Assembly: GCF_946463545.1 (NCBI RefSeq)
Contig: NZ_OX296583.1
Coordinates: 1,091,035-1,155,034 of the forward strand
Length of the DNA: 64,000 nt
Source of the DNA: Methanothermococcus thermolithotrophicus DSM 2095
Lineage (GTDB): Archaea > AGJL01 > Methanococci > Methanococcales > Methanococcaceae
Reading direction: 5' to 3'
Of the stretch, positions 28,510 through 35,794 are shown one piece after another; the first letter of the stretch is position 1, and every line of letters begins with the position of its first letter. The position numbers were made by a program, and so were the translations under genes. The notes under the pieces were generated by a model. That model was given only the letters and a program-made list of their open reading frames with translations, ran no database searches and was not told where the DNA came from.

Positions 28510-30084
28510 ATGTTCAAACTCTCTTTTAAAAGAGGACAGACATCATTAGAATTATTTATACTAATGTTAGTTGTAATGCTTGGGGCTGCAGTTGTGGCTA
28601 CTGAAATGTCTAAAGTCAGTTTTGAAAGTAATACTACTACTGATATTAAATACACGACATTAGGAGCATTTGCCACTGGTGGAAGTTTTGTCTACAATGA
28701 TCACAGTGGAAAAAATACCGGAGGATATGATAAGGACAATGAAAAGGACCTTGAGGATCTACTAAAAAATGAAACAAAAGATAAGGATAAAGATGGAGAT
28801 AAGGATGTTTACGAGTTAGGGGAAGGAAGTTTATACATAGAACTAGTTGGTAATTCACATGCATTAATAACAAAAGATGAGATACCTAATGGGATATGGA
28901 TTTCAGGATATATAGAAATACCTGAAAAAGAAAAGAAAGATAAAGAAGAAGATGATAAAGAAGATGATAAAGACGACTATAGTAAGGATACTGAGAATGA
29001 TGATAAAGATAAAGAAAAAGATGATGACAAAGACAACCATAGTGCGGATAAAGATAATGATAATGACAAAGATACAGAAGACAAAAATAACGACGAAAAA
29101 GATAAGTCTAGTAATAAAGAATATCTATACAATGCCAATGGTACAATTTCAGGACACATTAAATTAAAAGGCAATGAGGAATTGTCACTGGGTCATCTAT
29201 TCACGGTTAACGAACTGGTAGTGAATGTAAAAGGAGGCGGCGGAAAAAAAGAATTTGCATCACTGGATGTTAAAGTACCTTCAATAGGTAAATTTACAAT
29301 AGGTAAATTAAAGTTAAAAGATGATGAAGAAGAGATAAAAGAAGAAAAAATAAATGGTAATGTAAAAATAAACGTAGATTCATCAAAAATAGGCGAATTC
29401 AATGTTAAAGAAATAAAAGGCGATGCAGAACTAAATATGGATTCATCAATAATAAGCGAGTTCTATGTCAAAAAAGTAGGAGGTCATGCGACTCTAACTT
29501 TTATCAACTCATATGTGGGCATATTTAATGTGCACGATAAAATAGATGGTAGCTCAAATATAATATTTGATAACACCAAAGTAGGAAACTTCGACGTAAA
29601 TAAAGAAATAAAAGGTAATGTAAAATTTATTCAATCAAATATTACCAAATGTACTGCTAAAAAAATAGACGGAGAAATGGAATTTATTAATTCAAACATT
29701 GATGATCTGATAGTTGATGATGAAGTAAAAAGCATAAAAATGACATTTAGTAATTCAAACGTGAAAAACTTTGTAGTGGCTAAAGAAATAAAAAATAAGG
29801 CAAATATCGTCTTTAGTGGTTCAAACATTACAACATTTAGAATTGAGAAAGAATTGGATGATGCAGAAATAACATTTGTTAACTCAAACGTAGGAGAGCT
29901 CTATGTTAAAAAATATAAATTAAAACATAACCTCATTACAATAGAAAATTCAAAAGTTGACAGTATTACTGTAGAAGAATGGGACGAACACAAAGACTCA
30001 GAGATAATAATTAAAAACTCACATGTTAATAGCACCTACTATGAATATGCCATAATGAACCGCAGTGGAATATTCCCAAAATAA
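28510..30084 (+). CDS. Type IV pilin-like surface protein with EF-hand-like loop and beta-solenoid
   Basis: A 524-aa secreted protein. Residues 1-30 are an archaeal class III signal peptide: KRG followed by QTSLELFIL, expected to be cut between G9 and Q10 by a prepilin peptidase, with the hydrophobic helix retained. DKDKDGDKDVYE at 91-102 fits the 12-residue EF-hand loop consensus. Residues about 139-205 are almost only Asp, Lys, Glu and Asn. From about 205 to 515 there are some dozen repeats of about 21 residues of the form NSNV-x2-F-x-V-x-KEI, which predicts a right-handed beta-solenoid. This suggests a stalk or adhesin anchored in a pilus-like assembly. I know no named relative. Confidence 0.8.
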   Translation: MFKLSFKRGQTSLELFILMLVVMLGAAVVATEMSKVSFESNTTTDIKYTTLGAFATGGSFVYNDHSGKNTGGYDKDNEKDLEDLLKNETKDKDKDGDKDVYELGEGSLYIELVGNSHALITKDEIPNGIWISGYIEIPEKEKKDKEEDDKEDDKDDYSKDTENDDKDKEKDDDKDNHSADKDNDNDKDTEDKNNDEKDKSSNKEYLYNANGTISGHIKLKGNEELSLGHLFTVNELVVNVKGGGGKKEFASLDVKVPSIGKFTIGKLKLKDDEEEIKEEKINGNVKINVDSSKIGEFNVKEIKGDAELNMDSSIISEFYVKKVGGHATLTFINSYVGIFNVHDKIDGSSNIIFDNTKVGNFDVNKEIKGNVKFIQSNITKCTAKKIDGEMEFINSNIDDLIVDDEVKSIKMTFSNSNVKNFVVAKEIKNKANIVFSGSNITTFRIEKELDDAEITFVNSNVGELYVKKYKLKHNLITIENSKVDSITVEEWDEHKDSEIIIKNSHVNSTYYEYAIMNRSGIFPK

Positions 30085-30155
30085 CTATCTAAACAATACT
30101 CTTTTTTTAATTATTTTTATTTTAAAAAACAATTTATGTGAAACTAAGTGAAACT

Positions 30156-30941
30156 ATGACGACGATTTTAATAATGGGCGGAACAAGTGATGCCAATAAA
30201 ATAGCAGAAGAGCTTAAAAGAAAATTTAAAGATTTATTTATAATAACCACAACGACTACAGATTTTGGTGGAAGAATTGCAAGAAACTATGCCGATGAAG
30301 TAATTTCAAAGCCTTTGGATAAGGAAGAATTAAAAAAACTAATACTTGACCGAAATATTAACATTTTAATAGATGCCACACATCCATTTGCAGTAGTTGC
30401 GAGTAAAAACGCCATGGAAGTCTCAAAAGAACTAAATATCAATTACATAAGGTATGAAAGACCAGATGAAAAGTTTGATATGGAAAAATTTGGGCATAAC
30501 AATAATATCGATATTGTTTATGTTGAGGATTTTGAAGGAGCTGCAAAAAGAGCAGTTGAACTAAGTAAAAAAAATATATTCTATATGGCAGGAATTAAAA
30601 ACCTGAAAAAAATCGTAGATATAGTAGGAAAAGACAGAACAATTGCAAGAATTCTCCCGACTTCAGTTAATGAAGGTCTGGAGCTATTACCTTCAAAGAA
30701 TATTGTTGCAATGCAGGGAATATTTTCAAAAGAGCTCAACAGGTATTTAATCCAAGACTACAACTGTGATGTGATTATAACAAAGAATAGTGGGGATAGT
30801 GGAGGGTTAAAAGAAAAAGTACTTGGAGCTCTTGAAGCGGGTGCTATCCCAATAATAATCAAAAGACCAAATATGAAATATCCACATAAGTTTGAGAGTG
30901 TGGATGATCTTATAAAACATATCGAAAAACATGCCTTTTGA
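30156..30941 (+). CDS. cbiJ: Precorrin-6A/cobalt-precorrin-6A reductase
   Basis: NAD(P)H-dependent reductase of corrin-ring synthesis, needed for the cobamides of methyltransferases. The 261-aa protein begins TTILIMGGTSDANKIAEEL (Rossmann-type), with ATHPFAVVASKNAM, YIRYERP, the GIKNL and ARILPT segments and TKNSGDSGG near the end, all typical for CobK/CbiJ. ATG at 30156 is favoured; a GTG at 30138 in frame lacks a better binding site. cbiC (56301) serves the same pathway. Confidence 0.9.
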   Translation: MTTILIMGGTSDANKIAEELKRKFKDLFIITTTTTDFGGRIARNYADEVISKPLDKEELKKLILDRNINILIDATHPFAVVASKNAMEVSKELNINYIRYERPDEKFDMEKFGHNNNIDIVYVEDFEGAAKRAVELSKKNIFYMAGIKNLKKIVDIVGKDRTIARILPTSVNEGLELLPSKNIVAMQGIFSKELNRYLIQDYNCDVIITKNSGDSGGLKEKVLGALEAGAIPIIIKRPNMKYPHKFESVDDLIKHIEKHAF

Positions 30942-31048
30942 TAATATCTTATATCGTATAATTTTTCTATAATATATGTTAATTACTCCATAATTTAAAT
31001 TAGATTTTTATTTAAATATTGAATGAAAATTTGTACTTATTTTGGCAT

Positions 31049-31066
31049 CCATTCGCAGAACGACAA
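31049..31066. repeat. Solitary family B end motif
   Basis: CCATTCGCAGAACGACAA matches the family B right end. It lies in the 360-bp gap before the His-rich protein gene. No partner is visible. The rest of this gap is plain AT-rich sequence up to the promoter. Confidence 0.4.
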
Positions 31067-31221
31067 GTCCAAAACTTTCTGAACTCTTGACAAACTTTTA
31101 TTGCCTATATAAAGATCGCATATAAAGAACACCTAACACCCGTGTGATTATATTATAAAATGATTATGGCTATTTTTTAGAGATTATCACCAATAGTGGA
31201 TTAACTTTGCACAACTTAGTA

Positions 31222-31276
31222 AACCATATATACCATTATTTTTCTAAGTATATGTGTAGCTAAATTGCTACATATA
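31222..31276 (+). promoter_or_regulatory. TATA box and overlapping inverted-repeat operator candidate
   Basis: A TATA-like ACCATATATACC at 31223-31234 is followed, about 25 bases on, by an imperfect inverted repeat TATGTGTAGC-TAAATT-GCTACATATA (31251-31276). It would cover the transcription start of the gene at 31302, a normal place for an ArsR-type repressor to act. The ArsR-like gene at 32585 is the obvious candidate regulator; binding is inferred. Confidence 0.5.
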
Positions 31277-31301
31277 CAATAATAGTAAAACAGGTGGTAA
31301 A

Positions 31302-31730
31302 ATGAAGAAATTAATTGCTGGCTTGATATTTGCAACGGTGCTTATATCAAGCGTTTCAGCCTTTATGGGCTATGGCTATGATTCAAACTATGGCATAACT
31401 GAAATACTACAAAATAGTCAAGAGATTTTAAACAATGCTACATTAGTTGAAATACCTTCCCCTACAAATACAACTTACTACTCCATCACATACAATGATG
31501 AAGAAGTGGGAAAACTTTGGAAAAATGTGGATTTAAAAGAGCTTACAATAGGCGATCCTCGATTCACAATGTGGGGGGTTGTAGTTCCGTTATACTCTAG
31601 CCTTGAAGAATATGTAGGTAACCTGTACCTAGATTGGACAAATTATGGATCTTACGGAAGAGGATATCCAATGGGTCATATGGGTCATTATGGTTACAAT
31701 CACGGTCCGCAATGGTGCCACAATTATTAA
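31302..31730 (+). CDS. Secreted His/Tyr/Gly-rich protein, possible metal binder
   Basis: A 142-aa protein with a clear Sec signal peptide (KKLIAGLIFATVLISSVSA, cleavage after about residue 20). The mature part contains NATL and NTTY N-glycosylation sequons. Its C-terminal 27 residues are rich in His, Tyr, Gly, Met and one Cys (GHMGHYGYNHGPQWCHNY). That tail is suited to copper, nickel or zinc binding. I do not recognise a family. GGTGGTAAA precedes the ATG. It leads a run of four small same-strand genes that ends with an ArsR-type regulator. Confidence 0.65.
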   Translation: MKKLIAGLIFATVLISSVSAFMGYGYDSNYGITEILQNSQEILNNATLVEIPSPTNTTYYSITYNDEEVGKLWKNVDLKELTIGDPRFTMWGVVVPLYSSLEEYVGNLYLDWTNYGSYGRGYPMGHMGHYGYNHGPQWCHNY

Positions 31731-31887
31731 CTATCATATAATTTTTTAAGCATGTGAAAGATGGCATATTGATTAGATCTATTATATAAGGCCTGCTAGG
31801 GGATACTATCTACAATACTAACCTATTAACGTAATGGCATTAGAATATTAATATATGATTTAAATAAATGCGAGAAGGGACCATATT

Positions 31888-31998
31888 ATGAATTCAATAC
31901 TTACAACAATCTTGTTAATTGCTGGGATTGCTTTATTGGCATGGGTATTCACCAGGGGGAGACATGGAAGCAAACATGGAAAAAGAGGGTGTTGTTGA
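31888..31998 (+). CDS. 36-aa membrane peptide with basic/His and Cys-Cys tail
   Basis: ATG AAT TCA... encodes one membrane helix (SILTTILLIAGIALLAWVF) followed by TRGRHGSKHGKRGCC and a stop. The layout resembles the very small Cys-tailed membrane peptides found next to metal transporters such as FeoB, but no direct match is claimed. A weak binding site (GAAGGGA) lies about 12 bases upstream. The His and vicinal Cys residues echo the metal-binding look of the preceding gene. Confidence 0.45.
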   Translation: MNSILTTILLIAGIALLAWVFTRGRHGSKHGKRGCC

Positions 31999-32062
31999 GA
32001 GTAGTTCAAAACCCAGTAAAATTTAGCCATATCTTAGTAAATATTAAAATATGCTATTTTTT

Positions 32063-32077
32063 GGGGAGAACTTCCCC
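32063..32077 (+). terminator. Small GC-rich hairpin
   Basis: GGGGAGAACTTCCCC, stem GGGGA/TCCCC, stands out in AT-rich surroundings 65 bases after the 36-aa gene, with T runs just before it. Possibly a terminator or attenuator within the small-gene cluster. Confidence 0.35.
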
Positions 32078-32120
32078 ATTATTTAATATATCACTCAATT
32101 TAACTAAATGTGTTTTTATA

Positions 32121-32212
32121 TAAATGTTCTGCAATATATGCTAGTTATCTGATTGATTTAACCTGTTTTTTTGAACTTATGTTTTTATAACCTCCATTCG
32201 CAGAACGAATGT
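32121..32212. mobile_element. Possible short family B element
   Basis: ATGTTCTGCAATA near 32125 and ATTCGCAGAACGAAT near 32197 are inverted copies of the family B end (GTTCTGC / GCAGAAC core), 70-80 bp apart. The outer TATAGTCG bases are not preserved, so this copy is degenerate. It lies in the 310-bp gap before the membrane/coiled-coil gene; the remainder of that gap shows only TATA-like ATTATATAAAG at 32242. Confidence 0.35.
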
Positions 32213-32306
32213 ATTGTGGTATCTACATATAGCGCTACCAAAATTATATAAAGTCGGCCAATGATACTACTCTAACAAATTGGGATTAATATATGTGAGT
32301 TGGGTG

Positions 32307-32543
32307 ATGAATGTGTTCCAATATGGCCGAGATATTATAGATTATTGCGGGATTGGAGGTTATGGAGGGGATGTTATGTTTATAGTGTCATTATTGTTTA
32401 TTGGAATTATTGCATTGTTGGCATATTTAATATTCAAAAAGCCAAGTTCAGACAATGAAAGACTGGTAAAGATAGAAAAAGATGTTGAAGAAATAAAAGA
32501 AACTGTAAAGGAATTGAAGAAAAAATGGGATGAAATTGAGTAA
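32307..32543 (+). CDS. Small membrane protein with C-terminal coiled coil
   Basis: About 78 aa: a Gly/Tyr-rich lead (GIGGYGGD), one membrane helix (VMFIVSLLFIGIIALLAYLIF), then a charged heptad-type helix (ERLVKIEKDVEEIKETVKEL). It resembles the short Gly-rich one-helix proteins that often neighbour metal or redox regulators, with a coiled coil where many have a SHOCT segment. The start is uncertain: ATG 32307, GTG 32313 and ATG 32376 are all possible, the last having the strongest ribosome binding site (GGAGGGG). It is followed at once by the ArsR-type gene. Confidence 0.6.
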   Translation: MNVFQYGRDIIDYCGIGGYGGDVMFIVSLLFIGIIALLAYLIFKKPSSDNERLVKIEKDVEEIKETVKELKKKWDEIE

Positions 32544-32584
32544 AATGGTTTTTTATTTGATGGATAACATATTTTGTGGTTTTT

Positions 32585-32905
32585 ATGAATTTAGGACCTA
32601 ATGAGGAACAAAGTAAGGGACGGCACTCAATAGATGAAATAATTAAAATAAGTGATGCCCTGTCAAACAATATGCGTATTAAAATATTACATCTACTAAA
32701 TCAAAAACCATGGAATATATATGAACTGGCAAAAGCTCTTAACTTGTCCAGGCCTGTTGTTTATGCTCACTTAAAGAAATTAGAGGAGGCCGATTTAGTT
32801 GAGAGCGATTTAGTTTTAGATGATGCTAGAGCAAAAAGAATATATAAAGCAAAAAAATTCAGATTTGAGATAGATAACGATATGATAGATAAATTGTTTG
32901 AATAA
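32585..32905 (+). CDS. ArsR-type winged-helix transcriptional regulator
   Basis: A 106-aa DNA-binding protein. The winged-helix core is KISDALSNNMRIKILHLLNQKPWNIYELAKALNLSRPVVYAHLKKLEEADLVES, with the recognition helix at SRPVVYAHL. The metal-binding ELCVCDL of classical ArsR/SmtB is not present (IYELAKA instead), so the signal sensed is unknown. It ends the small-gene run and may bind the inverted repeat at 31251. A GTG nine bases upstream of the ATG is also in frame. Confidence 0.8.
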   Translation: MNLGPNEEQSKGRHSIDEIIKISDALSNNMRIKILHLLNQKPWNIYELAKALNLSRPVVYAHLKKLEEADLVESDLVLDDARAKRIYKAKKFRFEIDNDMIDKLFE

Positions 32906-32945
32906 ATTTAATATATTGAACAAAAATATTCAAATATGGGTAAAA

Positions 32946-34337
32946 TTAGAGTTTACTAAACTCCTCTATACTTTCATACAGCTTTTCACAGAGGAATTTA
33001 ATTTCATCTTCTGTTATTGATAGAGGAGGAACGAGTATAATGGTGTTAAATATAGGCCTCATGTAAATTCCCTTTTGTAATAGTATCTCTGCAACTTTAT
33101 ATCCTGCTTTGTATTCATAAGGATAAGGTTCTTTTGTTTTTTTGTCCTTTACAAGTTCAATTCCAACCATAAATCCTTTTTTCCTAATGTCTCCTACATT
33201 TTCCAGTTCTTTGAGTTTTTCCAGTTCCTCATGGAACAGTTTTATTTTTGGCTGGATTTTTTCAAATATTTTATCCTGTTCTATGATATCCAATGTTGCA
33301 ATTCCTGCAGAACATAGTATTTGATTTCCAGTGTAGGTATGGCCATGGAAGAATTGTTTACACTCTTCAAAATCTCCTAAAAATGCGTTGTAGATTTCCT
33401 CAGTCGTCATAGTAACTGCCAATGGCAAATATCCCCCAGTTATTCCTTTTCCAAGACATATTATATCTGGTTTTTCTAACTTTTTAAGTTCTTCATTGTC
33501 TGAATACAATAGTTTCCCAGTTCTTCCAAAGGTTGCCACCTCATCGAGTATAAATATTATATCGTGTTCCTTACAGGTTTTTGCAACCTCTTCAATGTAC
33601 CCTTCAGGATATGGTATCATCCCAGCAGACCCCATCATTCCTCCTTCGAATATTACGCAAAATACTTCATCCTTATGTTTTTCAATTAAATCCTTCATGT
33701 TTTCAAGGCATTTCATATCGCAGCCTTTTTCGTTTCTTTCGTCGGTGTCTTTGAAATTGTGGTGTTTACACCTGTAGCAGTATGGTGTTTCTGCATAGTA
33801 TCCTTTAAAGAGCAGAGGTTTAAAATATCCGTGAAATGTTTCGCTTCCCCCAACACTCATAGCTCCTATGGTATCTCCATGGTAGCCTTCCTTAACAGAG
33901 ATGAATTTGTTTCTTTTACTAGATTTTCCTTCTTTTAGCAGGTAATACTCAAATGCCATTTTAACGGCAATCTCTACAGCTTCGGCACCATCTTCTGAAT
34001 AAAATACTTTTTTAAGATGTTCTGGTGTAATATCTACCAATTTTTTTGCTAAAACCGCTGAAGGGACATTCCCACATCCTAAAAGTGTTGAATGACAAAT
34101 TTTTTCAGTCTGATTTTTTATGGCATCGATAATTCTCTTTTCACCATGTCCAAACATGTTGCACCATATTGAAGAAACTGCATCCAAATATTTTTTACCA
34201 TGGATATCGATTAAATAATTCCCTTCACCTTTTTCAATTATTAAATTCTTTGAATTTTCATATTCTTTCATCTGTGTATATGGATGCCAAATATACTCTT
34301 TATCCCATCTGTCTATCAAGTTAGGATCAATTTTCAT
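32946..34337 (-). CDS. bioA: Adenosylmethionine-8-amino-7-oxononanoate aminotransferase
   Basis: PLP enzyme of biotin synthesis that uses SAM as amino donor. The 463-aa sequence has WHPYTQMKEYE, AVSSIWCNMFGHG, FYSEDGAEAVEIAVKMA, ILDEVATFGRTG and the PLP lysine in ICLGKGITGGYLP (about 296), and HGHTYTGNQ. This matches BioA rather than other class III aminotransferases. The rest of the biotin operon is not here. GAGGTGATTGT precedes the ATG. Confidence 0.94.
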   Translation of the reverse strand: MKIDPNLIDRWDKEYIWHPYTQMKEYENSKNLIIEKGEGNYLIDIHGKKYLDAVSSIWCNMFGHGEKRIIDAIKNQTEKICHSTLLGCGNVPSAVLAKKLVDITPEHLKKVFYSEDGAEAVEIAVKMAFEYYLLKEGKSSKRNKFISVKEGYHGDTIGAMSVGGSETFHGYFKPLLFKGYYAETPYCYRCKHHNFKDTDERNEKGCDMKCLENMKDLIEKHKDEVFCVIFEGGMMGSAGMIPYPEGYIEEVAKTCKEHDIIFILDEVATFGRTGKLLYSDNEELKKLEKPDIICLGKGITGGYLPLAVTMTTEEIYNAFLGDFEECKQFFHGHTYTGNQILCSAGIATLDIIEQDKIFEKIQPKIKLFHEELEKLKELENVGDIRKKGFMVGIELVKDKKTKEPYPYEYKAGYKVAEILLQKGIYMRPIFNTIILVPPLSITEDEIKFLCEKLYESIEEFSKL

Positions 34338-34424
34338 ACAATCACCTCAAAAGTGTAAATATAACTTAAAAAATAGAATAAATAAAATATAATGGCTATT
34401 CTTAACAAGATCGGCAAGACGAGG

Positions 34425-35117
34425 TTATTTTCCCTTCCAAACTCCCACAAACATAACGTGGTCTTTTTCAAATGGTTCTATATTGACTGTTTCTAAAATT
34501 TTAAAGCCGCCATCTGTTAAAATCTGTTTTTGTTCTTCAAATATCTCCTTTGGATTTTTTGTTACGTCGATACTTCTGGCTTTTATGGATATCATACCAT
34601 AGCCATTTTCTTTTAAAAACCATTCTGCGTTTTTTACCAGAATTTCAGCCTGATTTGGCTGGGCAACATCCTCATAAAGTACATCGACTTCTTCAACTAT
34701 ATTTGAATATTCGTTAGGCTTATTTGCATCCCCCAATATCGGAATTAAATTTTTTCTGTCATTACATACCTCTAAAAACTCCCTCATAATTCTTGGGGCA
34801 AATTCTACAGAGTAAACCGGTGAAGTTTCGGTTATGTCTGCAACATGAGATGGGGTGGTACCTGCAGAAGCTCCGAGATAAAGGACCTTTGTATTTCTCT
34901 TTATTGGGACGTTTTTCAAACCATTTATAATGGCAGCTCCCATTTTACTCTTGTTTGGATTCCAGATTCTATATTCTGTTCCATCAACATTAATTAATTT
35001 TTCTCCATAAACCCTTTTGGACGGAACTAAGGATTTTGTGGCAATTCTTTTTAATCCATCCCCTAAATCGACTTCGTATATATTTTCAAATATCTCTTTT
35101 ATCTTTATTTTTTCCAT
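34425..35117 (-). CDS. flpA: Fibrillarin, C/D box RNP 2'-O-methyltransferase
   Basis: Catalytic subunit of the archaeal C/D box sRNP that 2'-O-methylates rRNA and tRNA. The 230-aa protein has LYLGASAGTTPSHVADI (SAM motif I, about 79-95), YSVEFAPR and DVLYEDVAQPNQAE. Two guide RNAs that it would use are in this window (21121 and 44152), and its partner Nop5 lies at 35795, separated by a LysE-family gene on the other strand. GGTGGAAAT precedes the ATG. Confidence 0.96.
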   Translation of the reverse strand: MEKIKIKEIFENIYEVDLGDGLKRIATKSLVPSKRVYGEKLINVDGTEYRIWNPNKSKMGAAIINGLKNVPIKRNTKVLYLGASAGTTPSHVADITETSPVYSVEFAPRIMREFLEVCNDRKNLIPILGDANKPNEYSNIVEEVDVLYEDVAQPNQAEILVKNAEWFLKENGYGMISIKARSIDVTKNPKEIFEEQKQILTDGGFKILETVNIEPFEKDHVMFVGVWKGK

Positions 35118-35191
35118 ATTTCCACCAAATATATAAATAATAATTTATTAATATAAATAATACATTATAACAACGCTAACATTGAGGTATT

Positions 35192-35791
35192 ATGAATATA
35201 TCAGATTTATTGAATTTTATAGCCATTATGGCCATTTTTGTAGCAATTCCTGGCGCTGGAACTTTTTTGGTAACTTCAGTGGCCATTCAGTCGGGAAAAA
35301 CAGGAGCATTTATAACAGCACTTGGAATTAGTTTAGGGGATATTATATATTTACTTTTTGCCATTTTCGGATGGTTAGTTATATCTCAAAGGTTTGAAAA
35401 TATTGTATATTTAGTTAAATTTATTGGGAGTATGTATTTAATCTATCTTGGAATTAAAGTATTTTCTTCACCGCAGGCATTTGAAAATATTGAGTTTACA
35501 AAAAGTAAAAACTTTTGCACTGGATTTTTTGTTTCCATCACTAATCCTAAGGTAATTCTCTTCTATCTGAGTATTTTACCTTTATTTTTAGATTTGAAGT
35601 ATTTAACAACGTCTGACATAGTTTTAGTCTTATTTACTGCGGTTTTTGTAATTATGTTCGTACTATTTGGATATGCGTTAATTGCTCAAAAGATAAAGGA
35701 TATTTTGATAAAAAAAGATAAATTAATTTTGCTAGATAAAATTTCTGGGATAATAATAGTTGTTGTTGGAATTTTAATGCTATTGAAGTAA
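35192..35791 (+). CDS. LysE/RhtB family amino-acid exporter
   Basis: A 199-aa membrane protein with about six hydrophobic segments. The N-terminal PGAGTFLVTSVAIQSGKTGAFITALGISLGD and FITNPKVILFYLS-like segment (SITNPKVILFYLSILPLF) are characteristic of LysE/RhtB exporters. The exported amino acid is unknown. GAGGTATT precedes ATG. It is inserted between the divergent-facing fibrillarin and convergent Nop5 genes, on the opposite strand to both. Confidence 0.88.
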   Translation: MNISDLLNFIAIMAIFVAIPGAGTFLVTSVAIQSGKTGAFITALGISLGDIIYLLFAIFGWLVISQRFENIVYLVKFIGSMYLIYLGIKVFSSPQAFENIEFTKSKNFCTGFFVSITNPKVILFYLSILPLFLDLKYLTTSDIVLVLFTAVFVIMFVLFGYALIAQKIKDILIKKDKLILLDKISGIIIVVVGILMLLK

Positions 35792-35794
35792 TAA

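Noticed and set aside
28952-29402. Long overlapping and antisense frames in the pilin-like gene
   Set aside because: They are by-products of the GAT/AAA-rich acidic repeat coding, giving Met/Ile/Lys or Ser/Leu runs with no start signal.
31941-32123. 60-aa frame overlapping the 36-aa peptide gene
   Set aside because: No ribosome binding site and odd composition; the 36-aa frame has a clear membrane helix and tail.
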